NCBI GenBank assembly: GCA_038380795.1
Contig: CM076270.1
Coordinates: 24,506,001 to 24,570,000 of the forward strand
Length of the DNA stretch: 64,000 nt
Direction: 5' to 3'
DNA from: Pyrocephalus nanus
Lineage: Eukaryota; Chordata; Aves; Passeriformes; Tyrannidae
Below are positions 24,601 through 37,053 of this stretch, piece after piece (the first letter of the stretch is position 1; the number at the start of each line of letters is the position of its first letter). The notes under the pieces were generated by a model, which searched no databases, was not told the DNA's origin, and saw nothing but the letters and a program-made list of their open reading frames with translations. The position numbers were made by a program, and so were the translations under genes.

Positions 24601-27600
24601 TCTTTTCATTTCTTTGGGTGTGCTTACATGAGTTGTAGATGTCATTGGGGCAGTTTTCATCCTAATGCTCACTCAGTTCTGATCTTGTGTTCAAGCAAGT
24701 TCTTCACAAACCTGCTGCCAGGATTTGATACTTGATCCTTCTCTTGTCCTCTGTGTGTTAGTTTCCCAACCTTTTTGCCATGATTTTGGAGTTTGAAGTG
24801 AACTCAGGGCCAGTGCCTAACACCTTCAGTCCCTGCCTGACACAGATACTTTTGCAATGCACGATTCTCCTTCAAGGAAATGAGTAAGGGTTGCCTCTGG
24901 AGTTGCTTTGTGTTGAGCAACATCCCATATTGTAGTAATTGGAGCTGCCTGTTCCTAATGAAACAGCATCTTTGGGGCATCTGAAGCTATCTCATGCTGC
25001 AGATGGTGGTTTATACTTAAGAATACCCATGTTAACTTTAAATTTAATAACACAGTGTCTAGAAGCATCTCTGTGGCTCCACTTAATCTGGTTTTCTCCG
25101 GGGGAGACTCCTGTTTTGTGAGCAAGACACAATAATTACTGCTGCTAACTAAGTAAGTAGTTCATTCTTTCAATGCACAGGGATATTCTCTCAAGTTTCT
25201 TTTGTGTGTGTTCTCTTGTCCAGAGTGTAAAGCAGTTAGCACTGATATCCAAAGCTCTCATGGTTGAACATCTCACAGTACAGCCCTGCTGGACTCAGAG
25301 CTGGCTCAGTGTTTCTGTGTTGTATTCATAGTCCACTGTCTTGGTTGGTCTGAAAGTTATAAAACACCTTAGTTTTGTCAATAATTTATTTTCCCAGTTA
25401 TACATAAAAGCTTATTTTACAAAGCTTATTGGCAGCTGAAAAGATTGTTGTGGAATTAAAGTTTATCCCAAATGTAGTTATGTAGCTATGTGTAAAAATG
25501 AAAAATCAAAGCATATAATCAGAAAAGCAAATATAATTAGGAAACTGAATTAAAAGATTTACATGTCCCTGATAGAAAAGCATCTATTCTCCTTCCATTA
25601 TATCAGAGTATACTAATCTTGATGTTGAAAATGAAGCTAAGCTTCTGCAATACACATTTTATCAACTGATATTTTTCTGCATTTAAACAGTTCATTAAAC
25701 GGTACATCAAACTTCTGAGAACTGTATGAGTGTGAGTGCTTTCAGTGTGCTTCCATATTAAAAAACAGGCTGTGTAAGATTGCAGAAGCTTAGTTTCACT
25801 TCCAATACTTAGTACTACCAGCAGTTCTGAAATGTTTTCACATAGAATTAACAAGATGGAGGAATGCTATTTATCAAATGCGGTTTATTTACACCACTCA
25901 AATAAATATAAGTTTTTATCAAAATTTAGTATTTTAATTCAATGTTAATAATTTAATTCCACATTGGTGATTCAGTCAAGTGAAAGAACAACAAAGCAAT
26001 TTTATCTCCCTCAATCAAGATGAACTTTTCAGAGGTGTCACAGAAAGAATATGAAATATTTTGTTTTCACTGAGGTTATAATGATGCTTTGCAGGTGTCC
26101 TTAGACTAATCATCCACAACTTTCACATACACTACACCCTGGGAACAGTCCCTTTGAAGTTAATTGGGTTTCACCTGTTTACTCCAGCAGAGAGTAAACC
26201 CTGTTTACTGAGTTTTAAATTAAATATAAACACATTAAAATATAAAGCTATACTTTAACCCCTCGTAGTTCTCTTATGCATGTTGTAGGCTTCCTCAATT
26301 AAAACACATCCAATTAGTTGTATTTAAAGATGAAATCACCCTCTAAGGCATTGGGTGTAAAAGTGGATTAAAAACTAATTAAATGTAAGTCTCTGGAGAC
26401 CTAAATTAATTTCCCCTCCCCCTAAAATCTGATATAAGTCCAAATAAGAAGAAGATCTGAAGGTTAGTGATAATCTCAGGGTTCTTGGTTTTTATTTACT
26501 CTCAGATCTCCTGCCATGGGTGAGCCTGTTCTACCACACAGAATGGTACCTTGTTTTAGCCTTCTAGAAACTGAAATATGACTTCAGGTACTCCCTACAC
26601 TTTTAGTGTTATTAAGGTTAAATATCATGCATTTTTAACATCTCTTTCTTAAATAAGGCAAGAAAACTACAACTGAAATTTTCCAGAGGAGTGGATGTAA
26701 TCCAAAGCATGGCATTATACCCAGAAGAACCTCATCAATGAGTAAAATGAAAGCATCAGAACCATCAGAAAAAGGAATTTCATTTTCTCATATGTGGTTG
26801 TGGATGTCTACTTGGGGGTGAGCAGAATTTGAACTGACTGAATGACTTTGCAGAGAAAACTTCATTACTTTGACAACTAGTTTAAAATTAAATCGGACAA
26901 AAATTAACTTTATGTTACGTAATGGTCCAGATCATATGAGATTTCAGTAGAAGAGAACTCAATAGGAACCAGGCATTCAATATTACCCAGAACTTAGCTC
27001 AGAGGCATCTTAATTTATGTAACTTCTGCTACTGGAAGATGGCTCATATTTTTTGAGGATCACCAGTGTGTTTATACCTGGAGGATATGAATTTAACCAG
27101 AATTAAAAAAAATGAAATATATGTTAGGTGATAATACAAAATGAATCTCATGCAGTGAAGCCTGGTGCATGGTATAAAAGCAAGTGCCACTCAGCTGAAA
27201 GTGGCAAAACCTGAAATTACTTTCAAAATTAGGTGTAGAGTGTCCATGTGCTGGAATGGCAGAATGGGGAGTAGCTGTCATTGAATCCCCCAAAACTGCA
27301 GCTGGAGGTAGCAAGTTCCAAACTTGTGTTGAGCCTGGAGTCATCTGATTCTGTTCAAAAGCAGGTAGTGAATTAAGGAATCACAACCAATATATGTCCA
27401 AGAGAGTAAATTGTGAATTTCAGAGTACATTTTAGTCTGAAATAAAATTTATGTCCATAAGTTATACTTGACATTGTGGCAGCACATCAGTAATTTCTTT
27501 TTCTAATGGAGTAAGTACTTTGATTACATTTTTAACAGTACCTGAGGTGTCTCTTTGATCCCCATAGGTTTGATCAGAGTTTGCTTATTTGTGCCATAGC

Positions 27601-29430
27601 GATGCCAGCACTTCCCAAGCTCTGTGGCATAATCCCCAATTTAAAATCTTCATAAGATTATGGTCTAAACATCACAGGAAATCTGAAAAAGGGCAGCACA
27701 ATTGGAAAGTTTTGCATTTGGTTGATATACCAAAAGGAGAAAACGAGCATATAAGAATACATTTGTCCCCAGGCTGCAGTCACCTTTAGTGACAGCAGAG
27801 TTCCTGATGATGTTCTTGCCTGGCAGCAGAGTCCTAGCTCTCAGATTGCTATTTAAATTGTTCATGCATTTAAATTTCATTTCTGCACAAAATTTCTCTA
27901 AAACTATTAGTTGTTTTGTTACAGTGTATATTCCTATTGCAAAACTTTTTTTGTTCGTTTGTTTCTCTGAACTTTTTGTTTGTTTGTTTAGTTCTTTCTG
28001 TCAAATGTATTTGAGAAGTATGTGTGTCCCTAAATTGGAATTGAGCAGTAATGACATCTTTTCACTAATAGTGACTACATTTTTCAGAGTCTAATTCCTG
28101 GGTGGTTTTGTATTCTCCTTTCCTTACCCCTCCAAATGCTTTAGAAGTTTGCAAATTCTGTAGTCATGCACCTTGAACAATCACCAGCAAGGGACACAAA
28201 ATCATTACAGAAAATCTTTTCCCCTTACATGGACGAGTCCTTTCCTGAAAGTTTGCTTGGGGACCCAAAGGAGCACAGGACCACATGACTGAAGTTGATG
28301 CTTAATAAAGTTGTCTTTAACAGATCAGAATATTTTAACTCATGGGCTTTTTGCTGTCAGATGTCTTTTAATATTCGTGTTTAGTATTCTTGCATTGTTC
28401 TAGATAGACATCTGTACAGCTATTCATATGTGTTGATTTTAACCTCAGAACTAACAAGATGTTCAGACTATGCTTCAGGCTATAATGTAGGGTGTTAAGG
28501 TAGCAAATAAAGACATTAAAGGCAGAGTCTTGTTCTTGATGTGATTAAAAGTGATTGCCATTGTTACTATAGTGTGGTTTTTAATCTTTTATGTAATACT
28601 TTAAGGCAATCTGTTGAATAGAAACCATAACACTATTAATTTAGTGCAGCACTAAGCCTCAGGAGCAAATGCTAAATAACATTTAGTAATGGGTTTTATA
28701 ACAAATTTATGGAGCTCCTGATGTGTGTTTTTCACCCTTTTTCAATGCTAATGATGTTATGCATTAGCACTCAGATGTTCTTCCTCATGATGCAATAGCT
28801 ATGGCAGTGCAGACACAGACCCCAAATAGCTTAATCTGATGCTTGTTGAAGGCAACAGAAAGATTTCATGGGTGTCCCAGAAGATCCACTACAAAACCAT
28901 CCTAAAATACAGACACGCTGCTTTTCCATGTTCTGGAACACAAATTAATATTTTCTGTCCATTCTACCCCTCCCTTGTGAGATTTCTATGAGGTCTTCCA
29001 GATTGTTTTGTTTTGGGTTTAGGGAATTTTTTTAATTTAAACTATAGGTCAAATGTCTGTTTAATAAACATGTCTTTAGACTGCTTCGTAGTGATAGTTT
29101 CAACACAACTGTGTATAGTGATGGTATCAATAGAACTTCTTTTACAGTATTATTTTACATTAACATTTAATTTCCTCTGCCTGAATGTGTTGTTTTTCCC
29201 CTTAAGTTAGCAGAATTCATTGTCACCTATACTTAAATATAACCTATCAGATTATTATTTTGCTGCCTGTGACAATAAAAGTGAGGTGCAACAACATTTA
29301 TATTCATTTGAATTTTATTTATCTTCCCATGGAAATATCATTATACTATCCTATGGGGGGAAGTCTTTAAAATGAAATAATTTCTGCTGAAGAAGGCAGA
29401 GAAGAGTGAAAGCTGAAATGACTTTTATAT
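21640..29430. other. AT-rich unique sequence, no gene seen
   Basis: Nearly 8 kb without a supported gene. It includes a run of twelve T at 22735-22746 with adjoining T/G-rich DNA, an octamer-type ATGCAAATGA near 22445, TATAAAAG at 27173-27180 without other promoter features, and a forkhead motif cluster (listed separately). The longest frame, 22545-22925 minus (126 codons), is Lys-rich because the complementary plus strand is T-rich, and shows no domain. Confidence 0.5.
26176..26208. promoter_or_regulatory. Cluster of three forkhead-type motifs
   Basis: TGTTTAC occurs at 26176-26182 and 26202-26208, and GTAAAC, the same core on the other strand, lies at 26194-26199. The first two form a perfect inverted repeat, GTTTACTC (26177-26184) and GAGTAAAC (26192-26199), around seven bases. 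GTAAACA is the core recognised by FOX family factors. Three in 33 bases is unusual, but the motif is short and the region AT-rich. Confidence 0.35.
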
Positions 29431-29438
29431 TCTCTAAG

Positions 29439-29531
29439 ATCAGTGCCAAGTACAAATCTAAGGCAGATGAGACTTCTGTATTTCTTTTATGGCTAGATCA
29501 TCCACCTCACTGGTTTACTGTTTTAAGAAAG
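29439..29531 (+). other. Candidate internal exon, 93 bp, unknown
   Basis: A pyrimidine-rich acceptor (TTTATATTCTCTAAG ending 29438) and a near-consensus donor (GAAAG|GTAAGT at 29531/29532) bound a 93-bp block, exactly 31 codons, open in phase 0 to 0. It begins ISAKYKSKADETSVFLLW and ends PPHWFTVLRK. The donor is among the best in the window. No related family is recognised, and no other good exon lies within several kilobases on this strand. It may be a pseudo-exon or an alternative exon of a gene extending beyond the window. Confidence 0.18.
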
Positions 29532-29539
29532 GTAAGTTT

Positions 29540-31670
29540 CTCAACCAGTAAATGTCAGATCTTCAGTGGATTTTTTATTCTTATTGGTTCATGAAAATAT
29601 AAATTCCCGTGCAGATTTTAAGGATTTTCTATGAAATAATATTAGATACTTGCATTTCTGTCTGGGTAGGAGAGTTTTCTTCTAACTTTTCTGCTACATT
29701 GCAACTCCAAGTTAGTAACTGATTCATGAAAATTAAGTTGCACTTTTACTTCCTGAAGCTATTCTGTGTCATCTGTCCAAAAGAGAGGCAATATGAAGTA
29801 GAAAAAGTGCATTTCTTAGTGTGTGTGGCATGGGAATTTATTTTCATGAATGAGCCGTACAATAATGAAGAATTGTCCCCAGATTTCCCCCCTCCCACTG
29901 TGGTTATCACCAAGTTTATAAATGGAAAGAAAGGCTTTTGCTTCGTCCAGCCCCTCATTTCTGAGAGTTCACATTTATTTTCTGAAGTACAGTTTCTATT
30001 GTTGCATTTTGTTTAGCACCCAAACATCTGGAATGGGCTGATCCGTGTCCTGCTCCAGCTGCTGCCTGGAGTGTTGTGAACAGCATCTCCCTCGGACCTC
30101 CCAGCCTCTCTCCTGACATCACTGCAGTGTTTGTGGCACCTGCAAGGGATTTTCCAGCTCTGGTGAAGTAAATGAGTGTGCTCTGTGTGGAAACAAAAAC
30201 AACTACAAAAAACAGAGAGTGAATTAAGGCTTACTGCACTGGCAGTGTTGCCCACAGGAAAAACTGTGATTGGTAGAAGATGCCTCTTCTTATTTGGGAT
30301 TGTTTATCGGTTTCTGTAAATGTCACCACTTGAAGACTGAGATGCAACTGTTGCCATGTGCAAGACCACTTAGGAGGCTTTTGTGGCAAACATAAAATCC
30401 GTGCAGACGTTTGAATATGCCTTGCTCTCAGTGTAATTTCTCAGACTAAGAGGAGACAGTAGCAGTTTAATGTAAAACATTTAATTAGACCTGGCTCAGT
30501 GACCAGAACTGTTTATCTGCTCTCCCAGCTGAAGGGTCAGTTGCTGACACAGAGAGAGCTCTTTGCTCCTGCTCTTTGCTCCAGGAAATCTGGGATATGT
30601 TACTGCATCTCTGTTCCAGTGTGAGGGTTGAAGAACATCTCCATCCCAGATATAACCTGCACGGGTGTGCCCCAGAGGAGAGCTGGGGACTCACCTGCTC
30701 AGGGGGTACTTCCACACCTATCCATGCACAGGGTTTGTTTTTTAGGGTCACTGCCACATCAGTGAAACCCATAAAGAAGTGTTACATGACTGAGAGTCAG
30801 CTCGTGTGGCTGGAGTGGTGGAAAACCTTTACTGTCAGCAGGGAGGGAAGAGGGAAAATTTGAGTCTTGGTACAGAAATGAGAGCAGTGACTCAGAAGGG
30901 TAAGGATGAAGTGTAAGCAAGTGAATACTGCAATCTCTCTGAGTTTAACTATAACTGCAAAACACTATAAAATAGTGTGTTTACTTTTCCTCTTTTTCTA
31001 CAGCAAGATTAATGGGAAAAGTTTAAACATTTCTAAATCACATTTCTTGCCTCAGGAAACTGAAATGGTAATAGTGTGTCTTTTCATAGTATTTCAAATT
31101 GCTCATGTATGTGTTAGCTGAAGTTGGCATAAGTAAATTGTTTCCCTGTGGTGTTTTGTCTTCTCGGCTCTTTGGAATTCAGTTTAATTCTCAATTTGTC
31201 TGCTTTATACAGGCATGTATATCAGCATGAAACTATTCACACTCATTTTCTCCTTGTCTCCCTGACACACTTCCATATGTGAATTCACATTCAACTAATA
31301 TATTCAGATAATTTCGTGTCCCCTGAAGCTGTATTGATTATATTATCAATTTTGTACTGCGATTTAGAGTAAGGCTTAGTTTCTGAATGTCTTTTTACGT
31401 CCATCTGTCAGGGATAATGCAATACAACAAGGATATGCTGTCTGATTTAGCAGAGATATTTTACCACAGTGGAACTGTTAAGATGTTTACATGACCTAAT
31501 TATTTTATTGCTGTTCATTCTGCTTTTTTTTTTTCCTTTTAACCACTGCCTGTTTTTCTTGGGTTTGTCTTTACTAAATGCTTCAATACAGTATTAATTT
31601 AAGTTTTTATATTGCCACTGAATTTGGTATTTACCTGCTAAACCTCTCTAGAAAAAGGAGCTTTTCCTTT
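29540..31670. other. Unique sequence, no supported gene
   Basis: Mixed-composition DNA with GC-richer stretches near 30030-30150 and 30530-30700. On the minus strand, an ATG-started frame read leftward from 30772 reaches a donor-like GAGCAG|GTGAGT near 30694, but its start context is poor and no promoter is visible, so it is not called. A run of T occurs near 31526-31535. Confidence 0.45.
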
Positions 31671-31677
31671 CCATTTT

Positions 31678-31750
31678 CATAGAATCAGATGGGCTGGAAA
31701 GGACCTCTGAGATCATCAAGTCCAGCCCTTGATCCTCTACCACAGTTTTG
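31678..31750 (-). mobile_element. CR1 non-LTR retrotransposon, 5'-truncated 3' end
   Basis: Read on the plus strand, this stretch has the typical reversed CR1 tail order: CATAGAATCA, GGGCTGGAAAGGACCTCTGA, GATCATCAAGTCCAGCCCTT, GATCC. In the element's own orientation (minus) it ends with the remnant of the ATTCTATG terminal repeat. CR1 is the dominant autonomous retrotransposon of birds and most copies are short 5'-truncated 3' tails like this one. The AAGTCCA-(A/G)CCCTTGATCC form resembles copies common in songbirds and their relatives. Similarity fades after about 31745. No coding part of the reverse transcriptase is present. Confidence 0.88.
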
Positions 31751-32274
31751 AAGAAGAGCTCAAGCAGGCATTGCCAGATGTGATTATGGAAATAAATTTT
31801 TGCCCATGACAATCCCAAGCTCAGGAGACTTTTTTATGTGGTGTGAGGAGCTATGTTTTTTACTGCATGTTAGGTTTTGATTCAATTGTTAGAGGACCTA
31901 CTGAAAAAAAAAGAAGAATGAGATCTTTCCTTCAAACAAGTCTTATGATTTTGATGCTGTAATTCTCAGAAACAACATGTAACAACTCTTTTCACAGCTT
32001 GGGTCACGCTGTGGCTCATGTTTGTATTTCTCAGTATATATTGCCAAACATTTTGGGGCATTTGTTTAATGGGAAATATACTACAGTGTTTCCTGCAAAA
32101 ATACTAACCAAATCTCCTGTCTGTGCTCATTATCATATTACTATAAAATAAGGCATTGTGCCACTAGAAATATTTGCAGTAAATGTATTTATTATGTAAT
32201 TTCTGCTGCTTTTTATGGCAAAGAAAGCTTGTCTTCATTTTTGCCCATTATAATTAACAACTACAGACAGTTTT

Positions 32275-32560
32275 CACAGTATCCAGACTGCTAATTAATG
32301 ACAGTACTGGAGGATGGGCGTCTGATAACAAAAACTAATTTGCATAAGCTGCTTTCTGCAATGAAAAAGCATCTTCCTCTGCAAATCCACCATAAATGAG
32401 CATAAACTAAGAGATTACATTTCGATCTTGAAAGCCACCTGAGGGATTCACGGCTTTGAAAATCTCAGCCATGATGTGTACTGCTATAAATGAGAGCAAA
32501 ACAATTCAAATGCATAGCAGCATGGGGAGAAAAAATTAACATGTATAAATAATTTAGAAA
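32275..32560. promoter_or_regulatory. Enhancer-like segment with POU octamer
   Basis: The segment contains CTAATTAATGA near 32290 and a perfect octamer ATTTGCAT (reverse of ATGCAAAT) at 32338-32345, followed by several AT-rich homeodomain-type words (TAAATGAG, ATAAATAATTTAG). It has no repeat character and no open frame. This mix is common in vertebrate conserved non-coding elements. The call rests on motif content only. Confidence 0.25.
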
Positions 32561-32886
32561 CGAGGCTGTTCTTTGGAGGACTAGCTATATGAGCTTCCTC
32601 ATAATAGCTGTTCCCCTGAACATTCTTGGGAGCTGCTGCATTGCAGTAACAGTTCATCTGGACCCCAGAAATGCCTCTGTACTCTGATTTGCAGGCATCT
32701 CCTTCAGGAAAGGAAGAGCACTCTCACCCAGGGAGGTGGAAAGATGTGACTGCCTGTGGTGAGAAAAATATTCCTGTCTTCATTTCAGTCCCTACAGAGA
32801 GAACATTTGGGAATCTGAAAGGGTCGGGAATGATAAATAGGAAGTTTTCATCAGGGTTGTGGTTTAGAGTATACTCAGAAAAAGTG

Positions 32887-32902
32887 GTTGTTGTTGTTGT
32901 TG
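32887..32902 (+). repeat. Short GTT microsatellite
   Basis: Five GTT units plus one extra G. It encodes a Val run in the overlapping frame and gives that frame no credibility as a gene. Confidence 0.85.
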
Positions 32903-33773
32903 AAGGCCTTCCAAATTGCAGTGGATGTCTTTGTAATGTTCTTATATAAAAGCAAATGAGATAGGATTCAAATGCTCATACTTGTTTTGTCTTTAGCATA
33001 GTAGGATAAAATAAGAGGTGTGAGACAGGAAAAGGAATCTGTGGATTTTTGTCCCACCCACTAACAAAAACTACGATGTCAGAGAACTTGTAATTTAGAC
33101 AACCCACTTCCCATCTTTTAATGAAGGGTAGGATCTTCCTTCCTCCTACATTTCTACAGTACTGGATAAGAAAAAAACATTTTACAAGTGCTTATGTACC
33201 TGAATTTAGAGTTGACTGACACATTCTCAGTAAATTGGCATTTAATTTAATTTGTTGTCGTTCATTTAGTCCTTTTAAAAATTACTTAAAAGTATTTCAA
33301 CCCCCTCTCCCAGGAAATCTGATTATAAGAAGCTGCTGAATCTTTTCAACTTTTCCTGCAATGTTTTTCTTTCAGGAAGATTTCATACTGCTTTTGGTTT
33401 GAACGATTTTTTTTCTTCATGACTTTTTAACACCATTTAATGTGTGTGGCTACAAGTGCACAACTCGCTGTATATTGTTGGGAACTCTTAATTTTTTTGG
33501 TAAGTTACTTTTATTGTTTCCTCCAGGGTGCTGGCAGATGTTATATATACAATGGTATCTGTTTACCTCTGTTTAGTTACCACTGTGGGTTTCTTCAGTT
33601 CCAGACTGAGGGAGGCTGATTGGTTTTTTTCTCTTCTCTTTTGAAGTTATTTTTTTTTCTCCACATTTTTTTTTTCAAGTAGCAGGTGGAAGAAAGGTGG
33701 GACAAAATGTCAGCTCGTGAGGAAAAATAGGTGAAAGCATGACATGGTATTGCCTTGTCATCCATTCTTCCCA

Positions 33774-33920
33774 GGACCTGTCAAGCATCATGCAAAACAG
33801 ATGGCAGAGGCAGCTCTGTTCCACAGGAGAGCTTTTGATCCTGGGTGCTGACTTTCACGGCACAATTGTCCAATCATCCTGTGAGCAGGCAAAGTGCCAT
33901 GGCAACAGATGAGGAGGAGG
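33774..33920 (+). other. Candidate exon ending in a short start segment
   Basis: An acceptor-like CCATTCTTCCCAG ends at 33773 and a good donor (GAGGAGG|GTGAGT) follows 33920. Near its 3' end is an ATG at 33899 in strong Kozak context (GTGCCATGG), reading MATDEEE and ending one base into the next codon. That layout, a 5' untranslated exon carrying the first codons, is plausible, but the acidic peptide comes from a GAG repeat and no downstream exon is identifiable. The ATG also lies inside a GTGCCATGGCAAC RFX-like palindrome, so the segment may be regulatory instead. Confidence 0.12.
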
Positions 33921-36900
33921 GTGAGTAGCCATACATCATATCTGTTTGTGGAGCTGAGACTGTCCAAAGGGCTCTGGGTTCAAATAAACAGCTTGCCTGC
34001 ACTTGGTGCAACAAAGGAGCGAGGAAAGAAGGCGAGTCAAAGCCAAGTGTGTTCTTCTCAGTTCTTGTGCTACATTGGAAAATGTTCTTTGTTATAGCTT
34101 GGAGCAGCATAAAAATAAATCCAGCAACTAGATATCCTGGTAGATTGTTTTCCCAAAACACAGGTCTGCTCTACGAGCTTGTTGCCCCACCTCTGATGTC
34201 CCCTTATGATGAGACTGCAAATAGGATGCTTGGGAGACCACCACAATGGGAACATTCACTTCAAAATTCTCTGTTTGTCAAGTTTTGTTGTTTCTTGCAC
34301 AAGAACCGGCAAAGCAAGGTTTGTTTTTGATCAGGACCCTTAGAGTCTATTTTAGCAATGTCCAGTGGTGTTTGAGATTCTGTGGGCAGCAACTTTCCTG
34401 TCAATAGACATATTTTGTATTCTGGGTTTGTTGATAAGCATTTACCTTCGTGGCACAGTGGGAGTGGGTTTTTAGCTTTGGATTGTCATCCTGAAACAAG
34501 AGTAGGAAAAAAAGATATCTGCCTTAAGGGCCACGTGTTTTTGTTTAGTAAGACTTTCTGAGTGAACAAAAAGGAAAATTTAATGCCAATTTCCATAAGG
34601 GCAGGGCTTTCGATCTCACTTTGGTTTTCCAACATAGCATTAAATACTTACTTGAAATGCTGTTCAGGAGCAAAGCACAAACAAACCCACATTGTCTTAG
34701 TGTTCCTTCACCTGGAATGAAATTTCTTCTGGCACCCTGTTCTAATATTTTTTCAAGTGTATCATTCTGAGTATAATATTACTGAAAAAGCTCAAAGATT
34801 TTAAAGATTGAGCCTGTGCGGTTCAGTAGAAATGTAATTTACCTCAACAGAAACTGCTGTGAAGAAATCAGAGAATTAAATAGAACAGGCAAATGTTGCT
34901 ATAAGCTTTTGAGGCATTTTTAAAAAGGATATGATTTTCAATTAAATGATGATCATTTTCAAGAGGGATAAATCAGAGGTAAAAATTAATATAACTTGAA
35001 AATCTTATTCATCTGAAAAAACTGTATTTAATCCTTCCCAAGACATATGCATGTGATAATTCTTGAGTAGCAATTTTACTACTGAATCTTGTGAGTATAT
35101 TATTAGCCTTAGCATCTTTACTTTTCATCAACCAGCTTCTAGAACCAGGTAACTATTTCGATAATTTTATTTTTCAAATAAAATTAATTACTATAATTAG
35201 TGCCTTTTTTAACCATAAAGAAAAAAAAAACTAGAATGAAAAAATGAAAGTAATTTCCCCTCTAGTTTACCATTAAAAATAATAACAGTGTTTTAAAATA
35301 TATTCCTTAATTGTCTGGTTGCTAAATACCCTAGTTAGCTATATTAGCTTTTATCAGAACTCGACTGCAAGGGAAAATATCAAATTATATTTACTTTTCT
35401 TTTTTTTTTTTTTCTTTTTCCCTCTTTTTATTCCGTTCTTTGAGAAAAGAATGCAGAAGTTCAGCCCAGTTTACAAAGCAGTCTGAGAATCCCTGGGAGG
35501 CAATGACATGGGAATGTAGATCTGTTAAAAATTTTGCTTACACCTTTTCACAGAAGCAACTTTGTTTAATCTTCTGGAATTAATTCTCAGGTTGCCCAGA
35601 TAACCTTTCTCTGTGCTGATACAGTAAAGGATATAAATTATAGAGAGTGACTCCAGGTATTGTTCTAAGGGTGCTTTCTCCAGAGTGGATCTTACTGTGC
35701 TCCTTTTGCATTTGTGGGCAGAGAGACCTTTTATGAGGCAGTTTAATGCTGAGGATGCTGAATAAGAAATGAGCACATCTTTTTTTTTATTTCTCTCTCC
35801 ACTCTTTTCAAGCAGCTACACTTCTGCCTTGCACAGCTGGGTTGTCATAAAGTGGCCTGGGCAGGTTGTGAATATTTGTCTAATAAGATTGTTGAGTTTT
35901 AGTGAAAAAGAAGAAACCAAAATCTTAAAAGAAAAGTTGCAGATGAAACATGTCTTACTATAACAAATAAGAATGCTCCAACTGAATTTATTTCTAAACT
36001 GATTGTCTGCACTGCAGTGTTGAGTCCTTTCCACTGCCTCCACTATTTTATGTTAGAATGTTCCAGAAACTCCCAGTATAATTTTAGAAGATTGTTTTCC
36101 CTTCCTTTTTTGAGCATTTAATTAATCAGATGAAGCCGGTAATCATCTTAGAATTTACTATCCCTTTTTATTGTATTTTAATTTTGTATGTAATTCCCCA
36201 AATGGGTTCTGTTTGATTTGGTTTGATTTGTTTTTTTGTTTGTTGTTCAAGGGTTTTTTTGTTGTTGATGGTTTCGTTTTGTTTTTAGTGTGTGATCCTA
36301 TTAATCAGGAATTCCTGGGACTGGCTAATCTTATTTTTCCTTCTTTCCATATTTCAAACTTCTGGCATTTTATCCAGCTATATGGCAAGTTTGAAGGTTT
36401 TTTTCTCAGGTTTCTGAGTTTTATTTCATGCTCATTTGTCAATATTTCTTCATTTTTCTGATTTTGGGACTGTCTCGCTGATTAAAGAGCATTTCTTTTC
36501 ACAATTTGCCTCTGAAATCTCTTTCATTTTTTGGTGCATTAACCTATAGCCTATTTAGAGCATTGCAAATAGTATTTGAAAAAAATAAATACATCTGACC
36601 AGCTGCCCAGATAAAAGTATCACGCTTTGATTACATTTATGCCACTTTTCATAAATATGTATGATGACTAATGGATTTTTTTTTTCCAGAAATTGTTACA
36701 TAGATATTAGAGAATTTTGGACTTGTTAATGTATTCTAAAATCTATGCTCTACTCGTAATTGAAAAGAAAATATGCCTTATTATTTGTAAGAAATATATG
36801 ATGCATCAACATTTTCAGAAGAACTTTATGAACTTTGAATGGCATTCAGCCCAAGCACTAGAGGCAGAAATATGCTAAATAATTTAGAATAGTTTGAAAA

Positions 36901-37037
36901 AGGAGAGTATTGTCTTGGGCAACTAGAACAATATAATGAATTCAATAAATAGATAACTTGCTAGAAAGTATTTCAGTTATTTTTAGTGTCAGGACAAGTT
37001 TGATTCGTGCATATGTGACTTAATGGGACAGCTCAGG

Positions 37038-37053
37038 TGCTTAATATTAAGCA
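37038..37053. repeat. Perfect 16-bp AT-rich palindrome
   Basis: TGCTTAATATTAAGCA is fully self-complementary. A partial inverted copy (TTAAGTGCTT) follows within 20 bases. It contains paired homeodomain-like TTAAT words. Confidence 0.8.

Noticed and set aside
27173..27180. TATAAAAG box, with a second at 58163-58170
   Set aside because: Both match a TATA box, but no initiator, GC-rich promoter or downstream exon is in the right place. The motif is frequent in AT-rich DNA.
30694..30772. Minus-strand ATG frame of 26 codons ending at GAGCAG|GTGAGT
   Set aside because: It would suit a first coding exon, but the ATG has a poor Kozak context, there is no promoter evidence, and no following minus-strand exon was found.
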